DNA of 64,000 bases from Blattamonas nauphoetae (Eukaryota > Preaxostyla > Oxymonadida), in contig JARBJD010000273.1 in assembly GCA_033064195.1 (NCBI GenBank), forward strand, positions 37,423 to 101,422, in the 5' to 3' direction. The translations under genes were made by a program, and so were the position numbers. Under the pieces are notes generated by a model. It worked only from the letters and a program-made list of their open reading frames with translations, was not told the origin of the DNA and ran no database searches. Shown here in pieces: positions 22,851-33,600 of the stretch (the first letter of the stretch is position 1; the number at the start of each line of letters is the position of its first letter).

Positions 22851-25800
22851 CTCAGTATGGAGTTGGATAGAGAATAATCTGCTTTGAAGAATGGTGCTTT
22901 TGAAATCCACGATCAGCTTGATGGCGAGTCTATCGAAAAGAGTTTCGTTGCAGCCTTCCCGGACAGTTTATCATATTCAGACAAAAAAATTGCGAGCCAT
23001 AGATGCGGCCCTCGTCGTCCTCATCCACGTACATATCTGCTGTTCTCTTGTAATGCGTTGTGAGCGCTCTTGACGGTCGAGGCTCAGATTGCTCAGATGG
23101 ACTGAGTGAATTCCAGGTGACACTCAAAGGATCGTGAACTGCGTCACACGAACAGTCTGGGGATGATCACTGTCGTGCACACTGTTGAACTCGCGTCTTG
23201 AAGTAGGGTTGGCACAGATAACAGAAGTCGGTGTGGTATTCCCAATTGACACGTCTGGGTAGTGAATTGGGTGAAAAGGACATCCCGCCCAAAGGATAAA
23301 AAAGGCATGTCTCGCTTAACTTCGAAGTTAAGATGGTAATGAAAGTACCAGTCTGTCCGCTCGCAGTTCCCATCGCGATCGTTTTGACACGGTGTTTGGC
23401 GATGTTTGGTTGGAACAAAATTGTCGCGATGATCGAAGAATGCGAAGAGAAGCACTCTGAGAAGACGAATCTTCATCCATCCCCCGCCACCCTGGTGAGG
23501 AGACAAGAGTGATTGTGTTCTTGACCGTCGAGTCTATTCGTGTGATCGATTGATGAAGATGTTCAGTGTTGTACAAAGGCGTTTGTGCCCCATAGTCTAA
23601 GTTCAGATTGGCAGACTTCCCAATTAAACTGCGTTGTCTTTGTCACTTTCAAGCTGCATCGTTCTGATGCGCATTCGGGAGAAATAACCTCCCTGATTCC
23701 CCAGTGACAGTTTTACGACGATCATTTCAGGTGGATGGTGAGCATAGAGCCGTACCGACGATTCAAAGAACGGTTTTCCTGAGGTGAGCGGTCGATGACG
23801 CTCAACGGGGTCACAGCTGGGTTAAGTTGAAACCTCTTATCCAGATTAAAGCGACGGAAACATTGCCAACTCGAGAGAGGCTGATATGAAACTGATGAGA
23901 GGAAAGGTAGAAAGTGGAGGACGACTACGAAGAGGCTTGACATGTTCATGACTGGTTCTGACGTCTATGACGATGAAAGAGGATGACGGCACGGAATTGA
24001 CGGCGAGAATGCAGTGGAGTGATTTATGTTTCTCGATGCGCTGTCTCCAACATTCAAAAATCAACAATGATGATGAAGGCGCTGCTGATTGGATAATATG
24101 GAAATGTACCCCGAAAAGGTGCTGAAGAACTTCGACTTCAAGCATGAGAGGGTTGGCATCATTCGTTGGTGCCCATCGCAGAAGCCGTAGCAGTTGTGTG
24201 CGTTCGCCTTTGCATCGGTCGTGTTCGACACGAAACAATCATCTCTGGAATTGCGAAGGGTTCTAATCTTGTAGAACTGCTTCCAGATGCGCCAGCTCAA
24301 GTTCAGTTTCGTATTGTGTGTACTGGTAACTCGTAGGAGAGAATGCACATCCCACTGGATCTGTGAGTGAACATGTTGAGGCACCCTTCATAGAGGTTGA
24401 TAGAGTTGAAAGGGAGGAGTGGACGGACGACTTCCACAGCCTGTCAGACCTAACTTCAATATTTGTGGAACCTTCGGTGTGTGGTTCCGAACGATGGAAC
24501 CTCGACAATGATGCTCTCTTGCTCGATGGTATCGCATCACTTCACACCGCACAATTACTCCATGGTCTGACTATATCGAAGAATCCAATGCGAAACTCAA
24601 TAACGCGATTCAAGGTCGATATCTAGATAAAGGGGCTTCTCCCTTGTAAACAGATGCATTTTGATCATTCCATGATCGCAAATGAGGCTTGTGTCCCATG
24701 CGTCGGAAACTCTCATCCATATCCGAAGAGGTTCTTGAATACGTGAAAGATCCTTTCACGCCAACGTCACGTAATAGTGTGACACTGTCACTGACATCAC
24801 TAAGGTCATAACTACGATTATCATATCGGCCGAAGGCACCTGAGATGGCAATCCGAGTTGGTGGATCTTTCTTGGTGATGAAGACGATCGTGCTGCTGCG
24901 TCGATTCCCCGAGGTGCTGAAGCAAATTCAGAGTTGTAGCAATATAGATCTGTGGTGATTATGGCCTGAGTAACACCATTTTCCTCCATCTTCCCAACGA
25001 CAGGTGTTGGCATTTTATTTATCAATCATCGTCGCATTAACTGTGAATTCGGCAGCAATAGATCAATCATGTTCTTTCATGCTTCTCCCTGGAATATTGA
25101 GTCGCACAGGGGCTTCAATCTAATTGGATTGTGTCGTTTGAGAAGTGGGAGATGCTTATTGAGGATATTGAATATTTCTGTCGTTCTTTCGAAGAATTCT
25201 TTGGTTGATTTGAGTTAGTGATGTTCAATTACATCTTCCTGCACATAGTTGATGATGACGGAAGGTTCGGAGGCATTTGAGTTGACTTCGTTAGTCCGCC
25301 CCGGGAAGTCAGAATACTCCGAGGAAAGTGAAGATACTAATCTGATCGATACAAGAGAGACGCAGAGGGGAGAGAAGCAAAAGGTGAAGCGTCAGATCAC
25401 TTCCAAAATGCTGTGCCAGGATGCTCCTCTTGCTAGGCGTTCTCTAAGGTTCTCTCTTTGGTGCGGAATTGCACCAGTGGCGTGATAGTTGCTTCCGACC
25501 GAACCTAAACAACGATGCTGTCGAACAGCGACAATGGTGGTGAATGACTGTCGACTCGGAAAGCTGATGGTTGTTGGTTGTATGTGTTCTAGTTTTATAC
25601 AGATCGTCAAATACAGCACTTGGTTGGCGACTAAATCCATCTTTCAAAAGGATTAAGTGGGTTTTGACTGTTTGACACGAGTCTTGTTGAGAGGCTGAAA
25701 TATGATCAATGCAGCTATCTTGTTCTCTCGAAACGAGTGTGTCAGTTGCGCAAACGGCGATTTCTTCAACTTGACATGTAAGAAGCGTTCTGGTATGTTC

Positions 25801-25975
25801 AGCACAATTGTACTTCGATGAACTTTGTCCGAAACTTGTGATCACTGTTGCGTGCTTTCCTTAACTTTGTGCAGTATTTGAGTGAGTCTGATCTGTTGAG
25901 TACGTATTGGCGGGTTGCATGGACGGTGTGAATAACGAAACAGATCAGCACTATATGAATCCATTTTGGAAATCC
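22851..25975. other. element interior, decayed, no intact gene
   Basis: Short open stretches occur on both strands (for example 23144-23506 and 25444-25845 on minus, 24363-24626 on plus) and none exceeds 140 codons. It reads like a decayed host gene, perhaps the rest of the surface protein begun at 22036, but I cannot support a specific call. Confidence 0.35.
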
Positions 25976-26065
25976 AAGGACCTATGGGCCACTTCACTGA
26001 CCTTTATCTCAATGGAGTGGGAGCTGAAGGTTTGTGAGGAGCGACTGGTAAGGGAGCTCCTCAAT

Positions 26066-26174
26066 TCTGACTGTCCCTGCTTGAAAGTCGAACGGGATGG
26101 TTGTGATTCCAGAGCCAGAAAGGCGGATTCGAAAGAGAGAGAGATAAATGCCAGATGCATCTGACGGGATGGTC
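26066..26174 (-). pseudogene. gene B short fragment between two insertions
   Basis: About 36 codons (VTIPSDASGIYLSL..., LSGSGITTIPFDFQAGTVRIE) match gene A exactly between the compound element's right end and the hAT-type element's left target duplication. It proves that both elements entered the same gene separately. Confidence 0.85.
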
Positions 26175-26429
26175 ACGAGAGGTAGGCATGGGCAGCGGTC
26201 GGTCCGACTGCTCGTCGACCGACCGACTGCTTTTTTTTGATGATCTGCCCCTTTTCTCACAACTTGTTTTGTTGATTCCTTATGATTGACTAGTTTAACT
26301 AAAAACAAGAATGGTAAAGATAGATGTGTGTGGGGAATGATACAAAGAATAGGTAATGGTGGGTTGGCACATGAAAACGTAGAAAAGGTGCTGGACGCTT
26401 CGAGAAACAAATGAAACAACACATCTCAA

Positions 26430-28480
26430 CCAGTACAGTCCACAGTTCGAGCAGAGGATGCGAATGGACCTGACTTGGGCAGAATTATTCAGATGCAATC
26501 CACAGCACGCCTTGACGTCCCCCACCACTACATCGTCCTCTGGTGCATCGTGGACAGTCGGGCAGGCAGAGTGGAAGGCTGCGAGATGGTCGTTCTGATG
26601 TCTTGTCTTTGGAGCTGGCTTGAGCATCGACACAACACGCACGTCGAGGCCAGGGACAACGCCGCCCTGGTAGAGAGAGAAGCCGTGCTGCCTCTCTGCA
26701 TCCTCCTTCTTCATGTGTGTCTTCCGGATCACCAGCTCCTCTGTCACCAGCTTGTTGGCGTAGTCTTCAATCTGCTCCACTTCCTCTTCCTTCAGAGCAG
26801 CGAAGTGGGTGATGTCCAGATGGGCCTGCACGACTGTCTTTTTGGCTGAGGCCTGCCACACGCGAGGACCGTCTGACTTGTGGCTCGCATGTCAGCTGTT
26901 CGTGCTCCTCTCGATGAACTGGATATGCTGCTCGGTCAGAGCAGTGACGATCTGGTGTGTGACACAATGCCCAGCCTTCCCAACGTCGACCACATCAAAC
27001 ACGGCTGCTGTGCGATCGGCGAGGATTTCAGCGAAGGAGCCTTCGAATCGACTTCCTTCAGGCTTCGCTAAGAAAAGGGTGAGCTTTCCATTGTCGTGGT
27101 CTTGGCCACCTGATGTTGGGTAGAAGAAAGTCTGGTCGAGCACAACGAGATCGTGGACTGTGTCCTTTTCAGGTTTTTTTCGGTCAATTCAACTCTTTGA
27201 GGTGGATTCTTGCGTTGGACAGGAAATCAGCGTTGTATTTAGAGGAGAGACTTCGTCATTGTTTCCGTAATCTCTGTCAACTCAGAATAGCGATTTTTGA
27301 GGTTGAGATGTTTTGTGATTACTTTAAGTTGATCAGAAATCACACCGTGCGTGGTAATGAGTGTGATCCAAATCGTAAACAGTCAGATCAGAGCTGAGCT
27401 GTTCACCTCCCTTCGCCTTCATCTGAACTTCCTTCTGACCAGTGTTCTGGGAGTTTTTTACAATGATTTCGGCTGCCTGATCGGTGGGGTTCCATCGCTG
27501 GTATGCTAGTTCAATGATGGTCAAAAGAGAGTGATTGATTGTGAAGCATCCATCTAACTGCATCAATGTTGAGCCAACAGACATGTCTTCATTCGAAGTT
27601 GGATAACTGTTGATCAGCAACGGAATTCGATCCAGACCGTGACCCACATAAACAATGCGCAATGGAAGGTCAGACTTTGTTCTTTTCACGTGATCTGCCT
27701 TGTAGACATTGAACACCATGTTTCCGACTTCCAGTCCTTTCACAAAGGACTCTGTACATAGTCCCATGTTTCCTCCACCAGTCCATACATCTCCATTGAA
27801 GGTAATTTCTGTTTCTTTAAAGTGTAATGTTGTGGTCAGCCAGTTCAGATTGTTTTCAATGAGCTGAACCTTTTAACATGCAGTTTCGTCCTGAAAGTCC
27901 AATTGAATCGAGATCATTGAATTGGAGACAGAATAGAGGTTAGATGAGAGGATTGGCTGGTGGTTTGGGTTCTACCGTGACACAGTATGGTTGGAAGCAG
28001 TAAATTCCTGCGGCAACATAGTCCACATCATCACGCCACCTTGCAATAACAGGATATCGATCGATAGCAGTGTGTGGAGTAACAGTATGTGTGAACGATC
28101 TGGGAGACAATATCAAGAGGTGAAAGAAGAAGTTAAGAAAAATAAAATGAAAGAAACAATGTTCAAAGCAGGTGAAAGCCTCCTGGCATGTCAATTTATG
28201 TTCATATGATTTGATTTCTTGGCAAGGCTCTTGGACGAACATGTACGATTCTTCGCAGTTGTTATCTCCATTGATCTGGAAAGAAAGGACGAGAGACATT
28301 GGAATAAATGAATTGAAGGGAAATGAAGCGCCATACTGCTCGTTCTGTATCGTTGGTCCAGAAGTTGTGGCCACATTTACAATGCTTGCGTTACCAGCAT
28401 GCTACTTTCAACCAACACATTGGATCGAAGCAATCAGACTTTTCAGCAAATGATGGCTGGTAAATTGCTCTACTTCCTTT
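26430..28480 (-). pseudogene. alanyl-tRNA synthetase, archaeal type, decayed (element cargo)
   Basis: Read on the minus strand, blocks follow AlaRS order. First comes a zinc-ribbon start (KCGHNFWTNDTER, then NNCEESYMFVQEP). Next is the catalytic core (YPVIARWRDDVDYVAAG, PPANPLI, FNDLDSIG, EITFNGDVWTGGGNMGL, LRIVYVGHGLDRIPLL). The editing domain follows (LDQTFFYPTSGGQDHDNG, RVWQASAKKTVVQAHLDITH, GLDVRVVSM, and ACCGLHLNNSAQVRSIRIL). The zinc ribbon and WQAxAxKTV...LDITH mark the archaeal type; as I recall, AlaRS of diplomonads and parabasalids is archaeal-type, so a host origin is plausible. Several frame changes, a TAA after PPANPLI and lost segments make it non-functional. One or two introns may remain. 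Confidence 0.82.
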
Positions 28481-28912
28481 TCTTCGTCAGTTTTGTACGA
28501 TTTGTCGCGTGTCTACGTATATGATCGTGTCGGTTGTTTCTACAGCTTTATTATCCTTCAAAACGAGAATTTGCGGAATCTTTGAGACTATTTCCATGCT
28601 TGTGCCTTGATCCGATCCGATGATGGGACGAGAATCAATCGTGAGCGTGATCTTGAGTGAAAGCGAGAATAAAAGGTGGAGAAGAAAAAAAACAACAATT
28701 TTCTGTTCTTTAAACCCTTGGAAAAGCAGTCAGAACCAAAAGGAAGAGTCGGAGTCGGTCGGACAGGCCGACTTTTTGTCCGATGTTGGGGAAGGACAGA
28801 CCGACTCAGGGACTCTTGAACCACGACCTCACACACAGTAAATTTGTGAAAAATGTGATGCACTAATTATAGAGATGTTGTGAATCAAAAATAAGAAAAA
28901 AAGAATAATAAA

Positions 28913-28985
28913 GTGACTCTGTCGGGATTCGATCCTGGGTCCGGGGAGCAAAAAGCTTCCGTGCGACCACTCGACTAAAGGGCAC
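28913..28985 (-). tRNA. degenerate tRNA-like sequence (Lys-UUU-like)
   Basis: A 73-base stretch on the minus strand has an A box (TAGTCGAGTGG) and a B box (GGATCGAATCC) at normal spacing. A 5-bp anticodon stem with one mismatch encloses a CTTTTTG loop, giving anticodon TTT. The acceptor stem pairs only in part (GTGCCCT with GAGTCAC) and the T stem has two mismatches, so it is probably a pseudogene or a tRNA-derived repeat. It lies inside the hAT-type element, upstream of the alaS remnant. Confidence 0.4.
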
Positions 28986-29068
28986 TTCAAAAAAGTCGCC
29001 GACTCTTTTATTTTTAGGGACTGGACTCGATGCTTTCAGACCGACCACTGCCCATGCCTAACGAGAGG

Positions 29069-30575
29069 TTTGCCTTCGAGAGGAAAGAGTGAGAACGTGT
29101 CGATTGTTAATCGTGAATCATCATTCACTTCGATCGAGAATGATGTCGTTGGAGGTGTCGTTTGACGGTCTGTCTCAGCGAACAAGCCGTTTAGAATCAA
29201 TGCCTGTGTTTCTGAGATTGTTGCAGATCCAAACGAGCCTGTGCCAACCATAATTTCAGCGGAACCCTCAAATTGAGCGAGACTGACTGCCGTGGAGAGG
29301 AGAGAACACGGCTCGATGAGCGTGCATGGTGTTGTGTCTGTCCCATCACTCCGAACAACCAAAACGTCAGACTGGGCTGTCCAATGGGGATCAGAGTACG
29401 AGATGCCGAAAAATGGGAAGAGATTGTCATAAGGAAACCTCCCATTGAAATCAGGATCACTTGAGGCTTCGTTTCCTTCGAAATGAGAGAAATGAAGAGT
29501 GAGCCCACTCGAACACGCCAACCCTCCGCCTGTCTGTGCTTTGTTGTCTTTGAAGGTCGAGAGAGACACAGCACAATAGCGAGTACAAACAGCACCTCCA
29601 CTTCCAGTCAACGCGGAGAAATTCTCGAAAGTGGACGAGACGAGTTCAAGTGTCACTTCTGGACGCACACAGATTCCTCCTCCATCGCCAGACGGAGACG
29701 AGCAATCTTTGAACGTGCTCGATTCGATTCGGATCTGCTCTGGTTTGTCTTCTCCATATTGAACGTAAATCGCCCCTCCGCTTCCATGCGTGGTCTCACA
29801 ATTTATGAACGTGCAGCCCTTCACAAGGAGGTGAGAGGTCGTGAGGAGATGAAGAGCCCCTCCTCCGGCAAACTGTGGATCTTCCGTCTCGTCCTTCACG
29901 TCTGTGAATGTGCAGTCGGTGAATGTGATGGGTGTGAGTTGAGTTGGATATGTGTATTCTTCAGGTGGTTCTATAGCGTAGTCAGGCAACCAGAAGGTGT
30001 GTCGGTCAGCAACCTGACAAACAAAGTCATATGATGTTAATTTGTGTTTATGAGCCTCTACAAAGAAACGAGAAAGTCCAGGGAAGACAGTGATGTCTGG
30101 AAAACTCAGAAACGAGGAACGGCATGCAGAGAAAGACGAGTTGCGGCAAAGATGAGATCCTCCAAAATTGTGATCTTGGAGAACTGCTCCTTGAAGAGCC
30201 CCAACTGTTTCAGAGACTGTCAGGCCGTGGCTCCGTTGGCAAAGTCGCATGGGCGTCTGAAGGGGACCTGTTTGAGTCGATGTCAGATTGCGGAACAACG
30301 ATGAGGTGAGAGATGATATTACGTCGCAATTCCGGATATCTCCTTTCTTTGAAGAGCAGACATCAAACAACAGACTGTTCCCTGCAACAATCCCATAGGA
30401 ATCCAGCGATAACGACGACACTGAAATCGCGACTGATGAGGGCAAACCAGATGGCAGAATCTTCGTCAATGGTCTTATATTCCCGTCCTTCCCAAATATC
30501 TGGCATTGCCGCAGAGAAATCAATGATTGGTCACCAAACGAAGCATCACTTTCAATCAAGAATCCAGACGACTTT
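29069..30575 (-). pseudogene. gene B 5' fragment (beta-helix)
   Basis: This frame matches gene A from about residue 175 (SSGFLIESDASFGDQSLISL) through the Pmp-like repeats (GSGGAIYVQ, GDGGGICVRPEV, GSGGAVCTRYC) to IDTFSLFPLEGKPL. The signal peptide and first ~175 residues of gene A are missing: similarity stops near 30575, where sequence next to the VPS50-like gene begins. With no start region and three insertions downstream, gene B is dead. Confidence 0.88.
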
Positions 30576-30636
30576 GTATTTGTGTGAATTAAAAGAAAGG
30601 GAGAACAGTCGCGATCCACCCACTGAGTCGACCAAG

Positions 30637-33600
30637 ATGATCAAACTTCCTCAGTCCATCGATTTGTCTCAGCCAATCGTGGAAGAGGAGTATCGTGACT
30701 TCATTGAAACAATTTCTCGTTTTGGATCAACACCACTGACGGTGACAGCGCTGAGTACAGTCAAAGAGACAAAATCGAGTGAGCTTGCTCGGAAGAATCT
30801 CGTCCTATCACGAACTGTTCTTCAGAACTATGATTCCTTCAGTTTGATCATTTTTATGTTCTGAATTCCTCTTGTTGTTGTGCAGTTGTCGCCATGACAA
30901 AAATACAAGAAATGTCGATGCTTCTTCAACAAGGATACAATGTTGTGCGAGAAAGTCGCTCATCACTGACCAAGGCTGATGATATTTTGTGCAAACAAGG
31001 AGAACGGATCTCCTCGATGTCTCGTCAGAAGAACGCACTCCTTGTTTGTGTTCTATTCTTCCTCATCTTGTCTCTTCTCTCACATTGTGGTTTATTGATT
31101 GATTTCAGCAAGTTTTGGATATTTTAGACAAACTGAGGCAGTTCAGTGAAGTTGGGGAGGAAGTCCAGCGCTGTCTCGAACAGAATGACTACCGACGAGT
31201 CTGCTTCTTTTTCGCCCATTTTCGCTTTTATGTTCCATCCCTCATCATCTTCTTCGATTTCCTGTTTTGTTATTGCCTCCTCCTGTCATTTCTGATTGAT
31301 TCAATCGTCTCGTTCCCTTATCTGGCATGTTTCTTCAGTGTTTGGGAGCTATTCTGCGCTGTGTGGAGTTCAAAGAGATCTACGAACGATTTAGCTTTCT
31401 GAGTCATTTTGAAGACCATCTGATTGTGTGCAAATCTTCATTTTTCCTTTTCTCTCTTCTCGATTCTCTCTCCTCCTTGTTATCATATTTCTCTATGTAT
31501 TCTTGAATTTATGACTGATTCACCGATTAAAATTTGCTCTTATTGCTCTCTTATCGTGATTTCATCTCCAGCAAAACTCGATCCGACTTGTGAATCGGAT
31601 GTCGTTTGTACTGGCTGATTCGTGCTTGGCATTCGATGAATCATCTCTTTTATCGGTTCTTGGAGGGTTTGATTGATATTTCAATCGTGCATTTCTTTAG
31701 GTTTGAAGATCTCAGAAAACTCCCGTTTCGTCTTCCGGAAAGACTCTCTCAGAATCCATTTGATCACATCACTTCATTGTTTCTGCAACAGCTGAACAAT
31801 AATGCCACCTCTTCTCTTATTTCTTGTTTAAAGGTTTGAACTATTCTCAGATCGACGCTTCCTCACTCCGATCACATTTTTCTGCCAATTTTTCTTTTTG
31901 ATTGACTTTTATGTCTTTTATCATCATTTTTTCCCCAATTTATCCAATTATTCATTTTTCCTGTCACTTTTTTCATTCAGACACACGCCCCGACTTTCCC
32001 AGCCCTTCAAAACGAACGCTCATTACGCCAATCGTTCATCACTCTTTCACGTTCCCTCCCATCACATCTATTCCTCCCCCTTCTGTCAGCTTTCTTCAAA
32101 TCACTATCCACACTCCTGATCTCATACAGTCGAGTTTTGAACTGTATAACGACCCACTGCGATGACTTTGCATTTGGGAGGGAACTCCGAGATCAGATGA
32201 TGGATTGGCGAACAGAATATTGGAGTTTGATTCAACGAAAGACACAGACGCTGTTTCAATCATTGTCGTTCTCTGAAACGAAACTTGAAAAAGTTATCTC
32301 GATTTATTTAACAATCTCTCGGTTCATTGTCTTTGGACAAGGATTCTGTGGGAAAGACGTGATCGCGACAGAAGATTCACCAGACAAGACCGCTCAAAAT
32401 CATGCCACTTCCTGGCCGAACAATCCGAGCCTAATGTCATCCTTATTGGACGAGGATGAATACGAAGAATCAAAAGTTCTGATTGTGCTGACTCGGATGT
32501 TCTTGAAGCAGTTCTACACAAGATATGAACAAACATGTCTGACAACAATGAAGAACACGCTGAGCACCGAAGATTGGGCTGTGAGCGAAAAAATCATTGA
32601 CTTGGGAAAACTATTACATATGCGATTCGGGACGGATGATTCAGAAGCTGAAAAATGGAAACGAAACTCGAAAGAATCAGACGAGCTCTCTTTCGTTGAG
32701 AAAATTGATAAATTAGGGAATCCACTTGAACACGCCATTACCATGCCATTGACGCGATTACCCAAACATCGAGATCCGACATTACACCTGAAATCGGTCG
32801 AAAAACTGGACAAGGAATCTCGACTGTTCAAATCGGCCTTCACAGACAAGCATGCCTCAGCGGAACGAGACGAGGATGAAGATGATGATGATACAACGTC
32901 GAAAGAGAAGTGGGGGGAGTTCGGATATGTGTTCACAAAGACATCGCATTGTGTGATCCACCTCGTTGGAAAACTCCTGGAAATCGTTGGATATTTCGGA
33001 TTCTTGAAACTGGAAGTGACATACACGATCACTCAGCTGTTCCGATTCTATTTCTACTCGACCAGTGCTCTTTTCTCGCTACCAACGTCAGTTTACATTC
33101 ACGCCTGCCCCAGTCTCCCATCCGCCATCCAATTGCCTTACACAATCCGAAGTATCATTGACCAAGCGAATATGAACACGATGAGCTCGGTTTTCTCATC
33201 AAACACACCATCCTCGATTTCACTGAACATGTCAGTGACACTTCCTTCGTCGCAGGACATATTCACAAAACTGTTGCCATACCTCTCGTTCTACAAACCA
33301 AAACGGAAAAAGAATGCGACAGTGCTAACCCTGCATTCCCAGCCCGCAAATTCATTTTCTTGGACGCAAAACAAACTCGAAGATTCCCACAAATCAGTTT
33401 TCTCCTCATTTTCATCGTCGCAGTCGAGACGCTCCATCGCCCCAACTCGCCCACATCGCTCCCCCTCTCCCTCATCCTCCTCCCCCACCCCACACCTCTC
33501 CTCATCCGTCCCTGGCCTTTCTCCTTCTCCCTCACCCTCCCAGAAACTCCCTCTCGCATACTCACCAATCTCTCCAATCGCGTCGATGTCGTTTGCTTCG

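Larger units (their letters stand above)
21381..26062. mobile_element. compound TIR element with surface-protein fragment
   Basis: Gene A reads CACGATTTTTCAATTCTGAC without a break; in gene B, CACGATTTTTC lies at 21370-21380 and TCAATTCTGAC resumes at 26061. The inserted DNA ends on the right with an arm whose complement starts GAGGAGCTCCCTTACCAGTC; its first 55 bp recur at 21643-21697. The left end is rearranged: 21381-21441 copies a more internal part of the same arm (through GTGGCCCATAGGTCC), and 21381-21402 and 21621-21642 form a perfect 22-bp inverted repeat. At most a 2-bp duplication (TC) is visible. The superfamily is unknown and no transposase was seen. Confidence 0.7.
26183..29060. 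mobile_element. hAT-type non-autonomous element carrying alaS pseudogene
   Basis: The ends are TAGGCATGGGCAG(C/T)GGTCGG on both sides in inverted orientation, about 25 bp with 2-3 differences. Perfect 8-bp target duplications ACGAGAGG lie at 26175-26182 and 29061-29068. Removing the element and one duplication restores G-K-P-L-V-T-I-P-S of gene B in frame, as in gene A. An 8-bp TSD and a TIR of this type are typical of hAT elements. The 2,878-bp interior has no hAT transposase; it holds a decayed alanyl-tRNA synthetase on the minus strand and a tRNA-like sequence. Confidence 0.9.
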
